A stretch of DNA of 64,000 nt from Henriciella mobilis (GCF_003576315.1 NZ_QWFZ01000039.1:186001-250000); one strand, 5' to 3'; shown: positions 16,013 to 28,283, numbered from the stretch's first letter. Translations and numbers: made by a program. Notes: generated from the letters alone by a model not told the origin.

Positions 16013-17415
16013 TACATGCCCTCACAGACAGCCTTGGCGGCCTTGATGATATCAGCCGTACCCGGAAGGCTAAGCGCCTCAAGATTGGCCGCATACGGAA
16101 GCGGGACGTCTTTCTGGTGCACTCGCGTTGGCGGCGCGTCGAGGTAGTCAAACGCTTCATTGACGACTGTCGCGCAGATCTCGGCCCCTACACCCATGAA
16201 CCGCCAACCTTCTTCGCACGTCACGATACGATTGGTCTTCTTGACGCTTTCAATCACTGTGTCTGTGTCAAGCGGACGTAGCGATCGCAGGTCGATCACT
16301 TCAGCGTCGATGCCATCCTCAGCAAGCTTTTCGGCGGCCTGCAGCGCAAAGCCGACCATTCGGGAATGCGCGACTAGCGTGACGTCCGTACCCGGCCGGC
16401 GCACTCGCGCCTTTCCAATCGGAAGCGTGTAGTCTTCCAGGTCCGGGACAGGGAAGCTTTCACCGTACAGAAGCTCATGCTCAAGGAAGATGACGGGGTT
16501 GGGATCGCGTATGGCGGCTTTCAGAAGACCCTTGGCATCGGATGCATCATATGGTGCGACAACCTTGAGGCCGGGCACATTCGCATACCAAGCCGAGTAG
16601 TCATGACTGTGCTGGGCGCCTACCCGCGAGGCGGCACCGTTGGGGCCACGAAACACAATCGAGCATCCCATCTGCCCACCGGACATGTAAAGCGTCTTGG
16701 CGGCAGAGTTGATGATCTGATCGATCGCCTGCATTGCGAAATTGAATGTCATGAATTCGACAATCGGCTTCAGACCACCGAAAGCCGCGCCGACACCAAG
16801 ACCGGCAAAGCCATGCTCCGTGATCGGCGTATCAACGACGCGCTTGGCGCCAAACTCCTGAAGGAGCTCCCGCGTCACTTTGTACGCACCCTGATATTCG
16901 GCTACCTCCTCACCCATGACGAAAACCGTTTCATCACGGCGCATTTCCTCGGCCATCGCGTCGCGCAAGGCATCGCGGACCGTGGTGTCGGTAAAACTCG
17001 TACCGTCCGGCACCTCAGGATCCTTCAGCGTGGAGGTTGATGGCGCTGGCGGCGCATCCGCCCCACTCTCGTCCTTTTCTTCCGTGGCCTGACTTTCTTC
17101 CGATCCAGGCTCGCCTACTCCCGATGCGTCGGATGCCTTATCCGGTGCATCATCTACGTCGGACGCGTCCTCGCCCTCTTCGGCCAGGCGCGCGATCACC
17201 GAATTGACCTTCACACCTTCGGTGCCTTCAGGGACAATGATTTTTGCGAGTGTGCCCTCATCGACGGCTTCCACCTCCATCGTCGCCTTGTCGGTCTCGA
17301 TTTCCGCAATCACGTCACCGGAAGAGACCTTGTCCCCCTCCTTCTTGAGCCACTTCGAAAGGGTTCCCTCTTCCATTGTAGGAGAAAGAGCCGGCATCAA
17401 AACATCAATAGACAT
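16012..17415 (-). CDS. pdhB: Pyruvate dehydrogenase E1 beta subunit with N-terminal lipoyl domain
   Basis: 467 residues, about 140 longer than a plain E1-beta. The extra N-terminus is a biotinyl/lipoyl domain (1-80; Lys43 in [11 protein letters not shown]) and an acidic linker rich in Asp, Ser and Glu. The transketolase-like beta domain follows ([31 protein letters not shown]... in substance) with TPP-binding and C-terminal regions. The fused lipoyl domain is characteristic of alphaproteobacterial PDH. The ATG at 17415 overlaps the pdhA stop (TGATG); the open frame to 17451 has no support. Confidence 0.96.
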   Translation of the reverse strand: MSIDVLMPALSPTMEEGTLSKWLKKEGDKVSSGDVIAEIETDKATMEVEAVDEGTLAKIIVPEGTEGVKVNSVIARLAEEGEDASDVDDAPDKASDASGVGEPGSEESQATEEKDESGADAPPAPSTSTLKDPEVPDGTSFTDTTVRDALRDAMAEEMRRDETVFVMGEEVAEYQGAYKVTRELLQEFGAKRVVDTPITEHGFAGLGVGAAFGGLKPIVEFMTFNFAMQAIDQIINSAAKTLYMSGGQMGCSIVFRGPNGAASRVGAQHSHDYSAWYANVPGLKVVAPYDASDAKGLLKAAIRDPNPVIFLEHELLYGESFPVPDLEDYTLPIGKARVRRPGTDVTLVAHSRMVGFALQAAEKLAEDGIDAEVIDLRSLRPLDTDTVIESVKKTNRIVTCEEGWRFMGVGAEICATVVNEAFDYLDAPPTRVHQKDVPLPYAANLEALSLPGTADIIKAAKAVCEGM

Positions 17416-18437
17416 CAGGCAGACTCCACTTCTCGCAATACGTCGGTCCACAGTTCTTCAGGATCTGGCTCAGGACTGTCGAGCGAGAAATCGGCCGCTT
17501 CCTTCACGATCTCCTTGATCTCCTTGTCGAGATCCTTGAGCTCATTCTCGGATGCAAACTCTTCCTCGAGAATCCGTTCCTTCAGGCCGTCAATCGGATC
17601 ATGGTGCGTGCGTATGTCGTCGACCTCTTCACGCTTGCGGTACTTTGCTGGGTCGGACATGGAGTGACCGCGATAGCGATAGGTCTTCATTTCGAGGATG
17701 TAGGGTCCCTTTCCGGAACGCGCGTATTTGACAGCCTTCTCGCCTGCCTCCTTGACGGCATAGACATCCATGCCGTCGACTTCCTCACCCTCGATCTCGA
17801 AGGAGATGCCGCGCTTGAACAACTCAACCTCCGCGGATGCCCGCGCAACGCTCGTACCCATCGCATACTGATTGTTTTCTATGACGTATACGACTGGCAG
17901 ATCCCAGAGAGACGCCATGTTGAAGCTCTCGTAAACCTGCCCTTGGTTGGCTGCACCGTCTCCGAAGTAAGTGAGGCAGACATTGTCTGTCCCCTTATAC
18001 TTGTTCGAGAAGGCCAGCCCCGTACCGAGCGGCACTTGCGCGCCGACAATTCCGTGCCCGCCATAAAAGTTCTTCTCGCGGGAGAACATGTGCATCGAAC
18101 CGCCCTTGCCTTTGGAATATCCATCGGCACGCCCCGTAAGTTCCGCCATCACACCTTTTGGATCCATGTCGCAAGCGAGCATGTGACCGTGGTCGCGATA
18201 ACCGGTGATGATCTGGTCGCCATCCTTGAGGCAAGCCTGCATACCAGTCACCACGGCCTCCTGACCGATATAGAGGTGACAGAAGCCGGCAATCTTGCCC
18301 ATGCCGTAAAGTTGACCCGCACGCTCCTCGAAACGTCGTATGAGGAGCATGTCCCGGTAGAACTTCAGCGCTTCGTCGCGCTTCATTTTGAACTTCGGTT
18401 TGGAGCTTTTGCTCTTGTTAGCGGGCGCTTTCGCCAT
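17415..18437 (-). CDS. pdhA: Pyruvate dehydrogenase E1 alpha subunit
   Basis: 340-residue TPP-dependent alpha subunit that decarboxylates pyruvate with PdhB. TPP/Mg motif GDGAANQG lies at 159-166 and ends IENN at about 186-189. The loop [11 protein letters not shown] near residue 260 is the conserved E1-alpha active-site loop. The N-terminus is lysine- and serine-rich (1-18), as often seen in this class. A strong GGAGG precedes the ATG. It is the first gene of the PDH operon, downstream of the FtsB-like gene and eno. Confidence 0.97.
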   Translation of the reverse strand: MAKAPANKSKSSKPKFKMKRDEALKFYRDMLLIRRFEERAGQLYGMGKIAGFCHLYIGQEAVVTGMQACLKDGDQIITGYRDHGHMLACDMDPKGVMAELTGRADGYSKGKGGSMHMFSREKNFYGGHGIVGAQVPLGTGLAFSNKYKGTDNVCLTYFGDGAANQGQVYESFNMASLWDLPVVYVIENNQYAMGTSVARASAEVELFKRGISFEIEGEEVDGMDVYAVKEAGEKAVKYARSGKGPYILEMKTYRYRGHSMSDPAKYRKREEVDDIRTHHDPIDGLKERILEEEFASENELKDLDKEIKEIVKEAADFSLDSPEPDPEELWTDVLREVESA

Positions 18438-18506
18438 GATGCCTCCCTGATTGAAGCTCCCCTTATGTATCCTCGACCGGGGGTTCGTCCAGTTTTAGCA
18501 CCTATG

Positions 18507-18806
18507 TCAAAATGCAGTCCCCGAGGGCTCTGTCATGACGACGATTTCGTCGGGATAGACATAGCCGAGGTCGTCGCGCGCCAGCTCTTCCACGAGATCG
18601 GGATCGACAGTGCCTGGTGTGAGCCTTGCAATGTCGCCGCGAAGCTGGTCGTTCGCGGCCTGAATCTCGGCAAGTTCCTGGCGCTTGTCGGACAACATCG
18701 ACTGCATGTCGCTCCAATGGCCCAGCCCCTGCTCACCCGCAAAGGCATGGTAGGCAAAATAAGCTGTCAGCGCGCACATTGCTGCCGCGGCGTATTTCGG
18801 GGCCAT
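18507..18806 (-). CDS. FtsB/DivIC-like cell-division protein
   Basis: 99-residue bitopic membrane protein of the septum formation initiator family. A short cytoplasmic N-terminus and one membrane helix (about 5-23) are followed by a coiled coil (about 33-62; DKRQELAEIQAANDQLRGD). The short C-terminal segment LVEELARDDLGYVYPDEIVV carries the conserved aromatic-acidic end. FtsB bridges FtsL and FtsQ in the divisome. Its upstream gap carries a CtrA-type box and two GANTC sites, which suggests cell-cycle control. The location between eno and pdhA is common in Alphaproteobacteria. Confidence 0.87.
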   Translation of the reverse strand: MAPKYAAAAMCALTAYFAYHAFAGEQGLGHWSDMQSMLSDKRQELAEIQAANDQLRGDIARLTPGTVDPDLVEELARDDLGYVYPDEIVVMTEPSGTAF

Positions 18807-18810
18807 GTCG

Positions 18811-18867
18811 GATCACCTGCTGAAACGAATCAGCAAGAGAATCCAACTTGGTTAAAAAGACCTTAAC
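18811..18867 (-). promoter_or_regulatory. Putative cell-cycle promoter: CtrA box and two GANTC sites
   Basis: In the 63-base gap upstream of the FtsB-like gene there is TTAA-N7-TTAAC (18852-18867), a full match to the CtrA consensus. It reads TTAAC on both strands. Two CcrM-type methylation sites GAATC lie at 18827-18831 and 18839-18843. A perfect hairpin TGCTGA-AACGAA-TCAGCA (18818-18835) sits just before the ribosome-binding AGGTGAT. The consensus sequences are established for Caulobacter; binding here is inferred. CtrA itself is not encoded in this window. Confidence 0.6.
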
Positions 18868-18869
18868 AC

Positions 18870-20439
<1,570 letters not shown>

Positions 20440-20492
20440 GGTCGTGTTCCAGTGTCTGGCGGAGCGAAGGCCCCGCGTGAATTCAAACCGCG

Positions 20493-20521
20493 CGTATACT
20501 GGCGCGTCTTCGCGAATGCAA
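20493..20521 (-). promoter_or_regulatory. Promoter candidate for rpmF
   Basis: On the minus strand TTGCAT (20516-20521) is separated by exactly 17 bases from TATACG (20493-20498). This is a good housekeeping-sigma pair located 54 bases upstream of the rpmF ATG, just past the end of pyrG. No other gene starts nearby. It has not been experimentally mapped. Confidence 0.55.
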
Positions 20522-20525
20522 CCCG

Positions 20526-22166
<1,641 letters not shown>

Positions 22167-22221
22167 TCAGTTTGCCCGATTCTGTGACCACGCCCCAAGT
22201 CCGGAACGCAGAGAAATTGGC

Positions 22222-22698
22222 TTAAGGCTGCGGATCTTCCACAGTTTCTTCGTCGTTCTGGCCCTCAGGCACGATATCAGCTGCCAGAGGATCTCCTACC
22301 GGCGCCGTTTCGGGCTGGGAATCGGCTTCGGGCTCACTGTTTCCGCCGACGGCAGGATCATCAGCCAGCAGCGGCGCATCGATATCGTTCAGCACGTCCA
22401 GCGGATTGCCTGCAGCCCCGCCTGTATCGCCTTCAAGCTCGCGCTCGATCGCCGTGCGTCCATCGGACGCTTCGCGGCTGGACATGGTTGTCAGCACCAG
22501 GCTGGTCACGAAAAATATGCCGCCGAAGATAATTGTCGTGCGAACCAGCGCACCCGCAGCTCCGCGTCCGGACATCAAGCCTCCGCCGCCGCCTCCGCCG
22601 CCGCCAACGCCAAGCGCGCCCCCTTCGGAACGCTGCAACAGGACGACACCGACAAGAACGATGCTAACAAGAATATGGACGACGAGAATGACAGTCAT
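22222..22698 (-). CDS. secG: SecG preprotein translocase subunit with long acidic tail
   Basis: 158 residues with two membrane helices (about 2-20 and 52-72). Between them lies a run of nine glycines and the conserved LLQRSEGGALG region, which is diagnostic of SecG, an accessory subunit of SecYEG. From about residue 85 the C-terminus is a disordered, Asp/Glu/Pro-rich tail that most SecG proteins lack or have much shorter. It lies between tpiA and pyrG on the same strand, a common alphaproteobacterial order. Confidence 0.92.
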   Translation of the reverse strand: MTVILVVHILVSIVLVGVVLLQRSEGGALGVGGGGGGGGGLMSGRGAAGALVRTTIIFGGIFFVTSLVLTTMSSREASDGRTAIERELEGDTGGAAGNPLDVLNDIDAPLLADDPAVGGNSEPEADSQPETAPVGDPLAADIVPEGQNDEETVEDPQP

Positions 22699-22765
22699 GG
22701 AAGTCTCTTAATGGCCCGCACCGCGCCGGATAGGACGTTACGACGGCTGCGCCAAGACCCGTTAC

Positions 22766-23521
22766 TCACAAATTGCTGATACCAGCGTCGTAGATGGCCA
22801 GGAAATCGGCTGCTTTCAAGCTAGCCCCTCCAATCAGACCACCATTGACGTTTTGAAGTGACAGGAGGCCGGCCGCATTGTCGGGCTTCATTGAGCCTCC
22901 ATAAAGGATGCGCACGCTGGCGCCAGCGTCGGCGAAGCGCTGGTTCAGCTGGTCACGAATGGCATTATGAACTTCATCGACTTGCTCGGTCGTCGCGACC
23001 TTGCCCGTACCAATTGCCCAGACCGGCTCATAGGCAACAACGAATGAACCGTCAGAAACAGCGTCGGGAATCGATTCCGCAAGCTGGTCCGAAATAATTT
23101 CGAGGGTCCGGCCTGCTTCCCGCTCTTCAAGCGTTTCGCCGACGCAGATGATCGGTGTGATATCGGCTCGCTTGGCCGCCGCGGCCTTGTTTGCGACAAT
23201 TTCGCTCGATTCGAAATGATCGGCGCGGCGCTCGGAGTGACCGACAATCACATAGCGTCCTCCTGCATCTGCGATCATCTCAGCCGACAAATCACCTGTA
23301 TGAGCACCGGCTTCTTTTGCGTGACAGTCTTGTGCCCCGATCGCCAGCGCTGACGCTTGCGCGACCTTGGCCGCGCGCTCAAGCAGGGTCGCAGGCGGGC
23401 AGATCAGACAGTCGGCGCCATCCGCTCTTGCGGACAAGCCGGTGACAACCTCCTGCACCACCGGCAACATCGCCGAAGTGCCGTTCATTTTCCAATTACC
23501 CGCAATCAGTGGCCTGATCAT
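22766..23521 (-). CDS. tpiA: Triosephosphate isomerase
   Basis: 251-residue TIM-barrel enzyme interconverting DHAP and glyceraldehyde 3-phosphate. It starts MIRPLIAGNWKMNG with the active-site Asn and Lys. The catalytic His lies in VIVGHSERR, the catalytic Glu in VAYEPVWAIGTGKVA, and the phosphate-binding YGGSMKPDNA near the end. The open frame to 23548 is extended; ATG 23521 fits the family. It is divergent from the foldase gene. Confidence 0.97.
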   Translation of the reverse strand: MIRPLIAGNWKMNGTSAMLPVVQEVVTGLSARADGADCLICPPATLLERAAKVAQASALAIGAQDCHAKEAGAHTGDLSAEMIADAGGRYVIVGHSERRADHFESSEIVANKAAAAKRADITPIICVGETLEEREAGRTLEIISDQLAESIPDAVSDGSFVVAYEPVWAIGTGKVATTEQVDEVHNAIRDQLNQRFADAGASVRILYGGSMKPDNAAGLLSLQNVNGGLIGGASLKAADFLAIYDAGISNL

Positions 23522-23606
23522 GCCGCGTTCCCCATCTTGCAACTCCAAGCGCGCTCGCCTAGCAAGCAGTTCGGCCGGTTACAAGACAATCCGCAAGGCA
23601 AAGTAA

Positions 23607-25511
23607 ATGCTTACACTGATCCGCAAAATGCTCCGCACGAGGCTCGCAGGCCTCCTGTTCCTGCTGATCATCATTGCCATGGGCGCCTGGGGCGTGACGG
23701 ACGTGTTCTCCGGTGGCATCGGGAACAATCTGGCGTCGGCTGGCAATACCAAGTTCTCCGAAGCCGAACTCGACCAGGAAGTCGAACGTGAACTGCGCAC
23801 GGCGACCGATGACCGCGGGCGCGCCCTGAGCAAGGCCCAGGCCGTTGAGCAAGGCATGGTCGATCAGATCTACCAGCGTGAACTGTTCCGCACGTCGCTG
23901 CTGGCCTACGCCGACAAGCTGGGCGCAACAGCTACCGACGAAACGATTCTCGACGTCATCCGTAACGACACGACTTTTCAGAACGATACCGGCATGTTCG
24001 ATCCGGACCTCTACCGGTCGCTTTTGCGAGCCAACGGTTTTACTGTTCCGATGTTTGAACGGTTCCTTCGCCGGGAATTGACCATCAATCTGCTTACGCA
24101 ATCAGCGCAGTCCGGCCTGCAGGCGCCTGCTTCTTTGAACGCGCTCCAGGCAGCTTTTACCGGCGAACTGCGCCAGGCATCCTGGTTCATCCTGTCACGT
24201 GACGCCCTCCCCGCGCCCGAACCTATCAGCGACGAGGATGTCGCGACCTTCTATCAGGAGCAGCAGCAGGCACTTACCAATCCGCCACGGCGGGCTGTCA
24301 GCCTGATCCATCTTACCGTCGATGATTTCCTCAATCAGGCTGAGTACACCGAAGACGATCTGCGCGCCTATTACGAAGCGGTGAAGGCGCAGGACTATAC
24401 TGGTCCAGACACAAGGACCTGGACCGAGTTCGTGTTCGCAACAGAAGCTGAAGCGCGTGATGCGCTGGGTCGTATCGCGGGCGGAGCCGATCCAGAGTCC
24501 CTCACCGGTCTCGCCAACTCTGCCGAACGCACCGGCCGGCAGAACAGCATGTCGAGCGAGGCACTCGCCGAGCGCGTGTTCGGACCGACGGCCCAGCCTG
24601 GCGGTATTTATGGTCCCGTCGCGACCGGGAACTTTTTCACCGTTGCACGGCTTGAGGCCATCGAGCCCGGTGAGGCCGTGCCGTTCGAAATGGTCCGCGA
24701 CGAGATCATCAGCGCGATTTCGGAAGAACAGGCGATCGGCCTCTACTACGACTCGATCAGCCAGCTTGATGGACTGATCGGGACCGGGGCTGATCTCGAA
24801 CAGATCGCCGCGCAGATGGGCACACCGGTGTTGAGCTTTGCACCTGTAGACCGCAGCGGCGTAACAGAAACAGGGTTTGCGCCATCCGTCCTGCGCCAGA
24901 ATCCCGACATCCTGTCGCGCACGTTCGAGCTGACCGAAGGTGGACGCACGCCGCGTTTCGGCCAAGACCAGTCCGCCTACATGTTGCGCGTTGACCGCAT
25001 CGTTGAGGCCTACACGCCGCCGCTGGAAGACCTTCGGGACGACCTGGTGAAGGTACTTGAGCGCCAGAGGCAGGCTGAAGCGCTTGGCAACGCCGCGCAA
25101 GACATTCAGGCGCGAATAGAAACTGGCGAACTGACGCTTGAACAGGCTGCGGCCGAATATGGCGCCACCGTAAACTCGACGACGCAGGCGGTTACACGCC
25201 GAGCTTCCAGCGGCGCATCGATCCCCCAGTCATTCGTGCCCGGCGTCTTCTCGCTGCGCCAGGAAGGCGATGTTCAGGCCTTGCCGACCGAAAGACAGGA
25301 CGAGGTCGCCATTCTCAGGCTCGACTCGATCGACCGGCCTTCAGCCGAGGAGTTGCAGGCTCTTGCACCAACGGCCGCCCCGCAAGTCCGTCAGCAACTC
25401 GCCAATGATCTGCTTGAGGCCTACGTTGCTGCTATTGAATCGGATGTAAATCTCGAGGTCAATCCGCAAGCGTTCCAAGCCTACAAGGCCCGCGTAAACC
25501 CCGACACATGA
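23607..25511 (+). CDS. SurA/PpiD-like periplasmic foldase (peptidyl-prolyl isomerase family)
   Basis: 634 residues. A short cytoplasmic start and a single N-terminal anchor helix (LAGLLFLLIIIAMGAWGVTDVF, trimmed at about 14-33) lead into a large periplasmic part. That part has a SurA-N-like helical region (about 35-200), a parvulin-like middle domain (about 265-380), and a C-terminal chaperone part. This is the PpiD layout; PpiD sits at the Sec exit and helps secreted proteins fold. The parvulin domain looks divergent and may be inactive. Its stop overlaps the trpE start (ATGA), so it heads the trp operon. Confidence 0.85.
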   Translation: MLTLIRKMLRTRLAGLLFLLIIIAMGAWGVTDVFSGGIGNNLASAGNTKFSEAELDQEVERELRTATDDRGRALSKAQAVEQGMVDQIYQRELFRTSLLAYADKLGATATDETILDVIRNDTTFQNDTGMFDPDLYRSLLRANGFTVPMFERFLRRELTINLLTQSAQSGLQAPASLNALQAAFTGELRQASWFILSRDALPAPEPISDEDVATFYQEQQQALTNPPRRAVSLIHLTVDDFLNQAEYTEDDLRAYYEAVKAQDYTGPDTRTWTEFVFATEAEARDALGRIAGGADPESLTGLANSAERTGRQNSMSSEALAERVFGPTAQPGGIYGPVATGNFFTVARLEAIEPGEAVPFEMVRDEIISAISEEQAIGLYYDSISQLDGLIGTGADLEQIAAQMGTPVLSFAPVDRSGVTETGFAPSVLRQNPDILSRTFELTEGGRTPRFGQDQSAYMLRVDRIVEAYTPPLEDLRDDLVKVLERQRQAEALGNAAQDIQARIETGELTLEQAAAEYGATVNSTTQAVTRRASSGASIPQSFVPGVFSLRQEGDVQALPTERQDEVAILRLDSIDRPSAEELQALAPTAAPQVRQQLANDLLEAYVAAIESDVNLEVNPQAFQAYKARVNPDT

Positions 25512-26938
25512 CCCAGGACCGCCTCATCGTTCGCCGGCGGATCGGTGACATCGAGACTCCGGTTTCGGCAATGCTGAAGCTTGGCCCCGAAACGCCTGGC
25601 TCCTTCCTGTTCGAATCAATTCATGGCGGCGAGCGGCTTGGACGCTACTCTTTTGTGGGCGTCGAACCGCTCAAATGGTTTCGCGTGAAAGGCGGCAAGG
25701 CGGAACAGGCGCTCTCTGCCGATTTTGCGGACGCCGAACCAGTGGAAGGCGACCCAATTTCGGCCCTCAGGCAGTTTGTTTCCGAGGCACGCGCCACGAC
25801 CGACGTCGAAGGCCTGCCTCCCATGGCATCCGGCGCTTTCGGCTATATTGGCTACGACATGATCCAGTATGTTGAGCCTGTTGAAATCAATGCGCCTGAT
25901 GACCTGCAAGTGCCTGAGGCCCTGCTACTGATTCCTGGCGTCGTCATCATTTTTGATCATTTGTATCAGGAACTTGTCCTTGTCGGGCGCTCGGACGGCG
26001 ACAACACAGCTGACGCAGAGGTTCGTCTCGACCGGGTCGAGCAGGAACTGGAAAAGCTTGCACCTGCAACTCCGCGCGACCGCCAGGCCGACCAGCTCGA
26101 TTTCTTATCCAATACGAGCAAGGAACGCTATTTCGAGATGGTTGAAAGCGCCGTCGAATACGCCCGCGCCGGCGACACATTCCAGATCGTTCCTAGCCAG
26201 CGCTTTTCGGCTCCCTACAAACGCCAGTCGATCAGCTTCTACCGCGCGCTACGGCGACTGAACCCCTCGGCCTTCATGTTCCATATGAATCTCGGATCGG
26301 TCCGCCTTGTCGGTTCCAGCCCTGAAATCCTGGTCAGGTTGCGGGACGGCCGGGTTGCCATTCGCCCGATTGCGGGCACCAGGCCCCGTTCGGGGGACCC
26401 GGTCGAGGATGCCCGGCGAGCAGAAGACCTTCTCGCCGACGCGAAGGAATGCGCCGAACACCTCATGCTACTCGACTTAGGGCGCAATGATGTGGGCCGG
26501 GTTGCCGCATTTGGCAGCGTCGAGGTCAGCGAACAGTTTGTCGTCGAGCGCTATAGCCACGTCATGCACATTGTCAGTCACGTAGAGGGCAATCTGCGCG
26601 AAGGGCTCGACGCGGTTGATGCGCTTCTTGCGGGCCTGCCAGCAGGAACCGTGTCCGGCGCCCCCAAGATCCGAGCGATGCAGATCATAGACGAGCTGGA
26701 GACGTCTCGACGGGGTATTTACGGCGGCGCCGTTGGTTATTTTGGCTGGAACGGCGACATGGATACCTGCATTGCCTTGCGCACGGCCGTGCTGAAGGAC
26801 GGTCAGGTCCACATACAGGCTGGCGGAGGCGTCGTACTCGATAGCGTGCCGCAATATGAATACGATGAAACTGTCCATAAGGCCGGCGCCCTAAGGCGTG
26901 CGGCGGAAATGGCCGGCCTTTATGAGTTCGACCAATGA
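25508..26938 (+). CDS. trpE: Anthranilate synthase component I
   Basis: 476 residues. It converts chorismate plus ammonia to anthranilate, the first step to tryptophan. The tryptophan feedback region appears as FLFESIHGGERLGRYSF near residue 35. The chorismate-binding core carries RPIAGTRPRSGDP, LDLGRNDVGRVA, HIVSHVEG, GTVSGAPKIRAM and the terminal VQAGGGVV-type segment. The N-terminus is slightly short for TrpE, but the start is fixed by the 4-base overlap with the upstream foldase. No leader peptide or attenuator is visible. Confidence 0.96.
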   Translation: MTQDRLIVRRRIGDIETPVSAMLKLGPETPGSFLFESIHGGERLGRYSFVGVEPLKWFRVKGGKAEQALSADFADAEPVEGDPISALRQFVSEARATTDVEGLPPMASGAFGYIGYDMIQYVEPVEINAPDDLQVPEALLLIPGVVIIFDHLYQELVLVGRSDGDNTADAEVRLDRVEQELEKLAPATPRDRQADQLDFLSNTSKERYFEMVESAVEYARAGDTFQIVPSQRFSAPYKRQSISFYRALRRLNPSAFMFHMNLGSVRLVGSSPEILVRLRDGRVAIRPIAGTRPRSGDPVEDARRAEDLLADAKECAEHLMLLDLGRNDVGRVAAFGSVEVSEQFVVERYSHVMHIVSHVEGNLREGLDAVDALLAGLPAGTVSGAPKIRAMQIIDELETSRRGIYGGAVGYFGWNGDMDTCIALRTAVLKDGQVHIQAGGGVVLDSVPQYEYDETVHKAGALRRAAEMAGLYEFDQ

Positions 26939-27501
26939 TCCTCGTCGTCGACAATTATGACAGCTTCACCTGGAACCTGGTACACTATATCGAACAGGCC
27001 GGAGGCCGAACGCACGTCATTCGCAACGACGCGGCCACCGTCGAGGAAGCGCTCGCGCTGAAACCAGATGGTGTCGTCCTTTCCCCGGGCCCGTGCACGC
27101 CTCGGGAAGCTGGTATCTGCGTCGATCTGATCAAGGCGGCGCCTGACGATCTTCCCATACTCGGCGTCTGCCTCGGGCACCAGTCGATCGGCGACGCAAT
27201 GGGCGAGCCGGTGGTACATGCAAAAGCGATCCTTCACGGAAAGATTTCACGGATCCGGAATACGCAGGCCGGGCTCTTCGAGGGGCTGCCGGAACGGTTC
27301 GACGTCGTCCGTTATCATTCTCTCGCCATTCCGCCATCGCGGCTGCCTGACACTCTGATTGCGGACGCCTGGACCGAGGACGGAGAGATCATGGCCGTCC
27401 ACCACAAGAGCCGACCCGTATTCGGCGTGCAATTTCATCCGGAATCCATCAAGACGGAATATGGACACGAACTGATCGAGAACTTTATTCGTCTGACATG
27501 A
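26935..27501 (+). CDS. trpG: Anthranilate synthase glutaminase component II
   Basis: 188-residue class I glutamine amidotransferase feeding ammonia to TrpE. The start VVDNYDSFTWNLVHY, the nucleophile motif GVCLGHQSIGDA (Cys near residue 80) and the His-Glu pair of VQFHPESIKTEYG are all present. Both ends overlap their neighbours by 4 bases (ATGA), with trpE upstream and the alpha/beta hydrolase downstream. It may also serve as PabA if no separate pabA exists elsewhere. Confidence 0.96.
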   Translation: MILVVDNYDSFTWNLVHYIEQAGGRTHVIRNDAATVEEALALKPDGVVLSPGPCTPREAGICVDLIKAAPDDLPILGVCLGHQSIGDAMGEPVVHAKAILHGKISRIRNTQAGLFEGLPERFDVVRYHSLAIPPSRLPDTLIADAWTEDGEIMAVHHKSRPVFGVQFHPESIKTEYGHELIENFIRLT

Positions 27502-28283
27502 CCGATGCCGAGATCACCGAAAAGGCCGAGGCCCTGCTGGCCGAGATGCGCCCCTTCGCGCCAAGTGCGGCCCCCGGTCAGAATTTCCTTCCGCCCGAAA
27601 CCCGCCGCACCATCCCCGGTGAATTCGCCGATATACCGGTCTGGCGTGCCGGAGACGGGCCGGACACCACCCTGTTCATCCATGGCTGGGATGACAGCCA
27701 CCGGGTCTGGCGGCAATTCGCGATGCACTTCCTGCAAACCGGGCGTCCGATCCTTCTGATGGACCTGCCGGGTCACGGCGCTGCCTCGAAAGCCGAACAC
27801 TGCTCATGGCCTTATGCTGGCGCAGCCGTGCGCGAAGTGATTGAAGCGGAAGGCCCGGTCGCGACGATCATCGCTCATTCCTTCGGCTGCAAAGCCGCTG
27901 CGCGCGCCGTAGAGACCGGTGCAGAGGTCGATACCCTCATCCTTATCGCTCCGCCTTTAGATAACCGGGAGCGTGGCTGGGCGAGCCGGCAGCGCAAGCA
28001 AGGCGTCGACGATGCCATCATCGAAAAGGCGCAGGCGCTCTACGCGGCGCAAGCCGGTGTCGAGATGGAAGGCCAGGATTTTCGCGGCGCTCTGGCCCGG
28101 TTTCCCGGACGCATCCTGCTTGTCGGCTCCGAGGCTGACGAAGGCTGTCCGCTGCAGGACATCCGCGCCCTTGCAGAGTCACTCCCGAATGCAGATCTCG
28201 TCGAGGATTACGAACTCGGACACCGCGAGCTTGCCCTCGATCCCGGAATCCTTTCCAGCATCACTCACTTCCTTGGCCATTGA
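27498..28283 (+). CDS. Alpha/beta hydrolase embedded in the trp operon
   Basis: 261-residue alpha/beta-hydrolase. The oxyanion region LFIHGWDDSHRVWRQF is near residue 60, and the nucleophile elbow AHSFGCKAA places Ser128 as nucleophile. The strand motif LLMDLPGHG and a late His in YELGHRELALDPG complete a likely catalytic triad. The substrate is unknown. It overlaps trpG by ATGA and abuts trpD (TTGA), so it is translated as part of the trp operon. It is not one of the standard tryptophan enzymes. Confidence 0.85.
   Translation: MTDAEITEKAEALLAEMRPFAPSAAPGQNFLPPETRRTIPGEFADIPVWRAGDGPDTTLFIHGWDDSHRVWRQFAMHFLQTGRPILLMDLPGHGAASKAEHCSWPYAGAAVREVIEAEGPVATIIAHSFGCKAAARAVETGAEVDTLILIAPPLDNRERGWASRQRKQGVDDAIIEKAQALYAAQAGVEMEGQDFRGALARFPGRILLVGSEADEGCPLQDIRALAESLPNADLVEDYELGHRELALDPGILSSITHFLGH

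Noticed and set aside
18438-18506. TTGACA upstream of pdhA as a promoter
   Set aside because: A perfect -35-like TTGACA exists, but 16-18 bases downstream there is no acceptable -10 element.
17601-18866. A 421-codon open frame opposite pdhA and the ftsB-like gene
   Set aside because: Spans two real genes and the CtrA-box gap on the other strand; no domain and no start signal.
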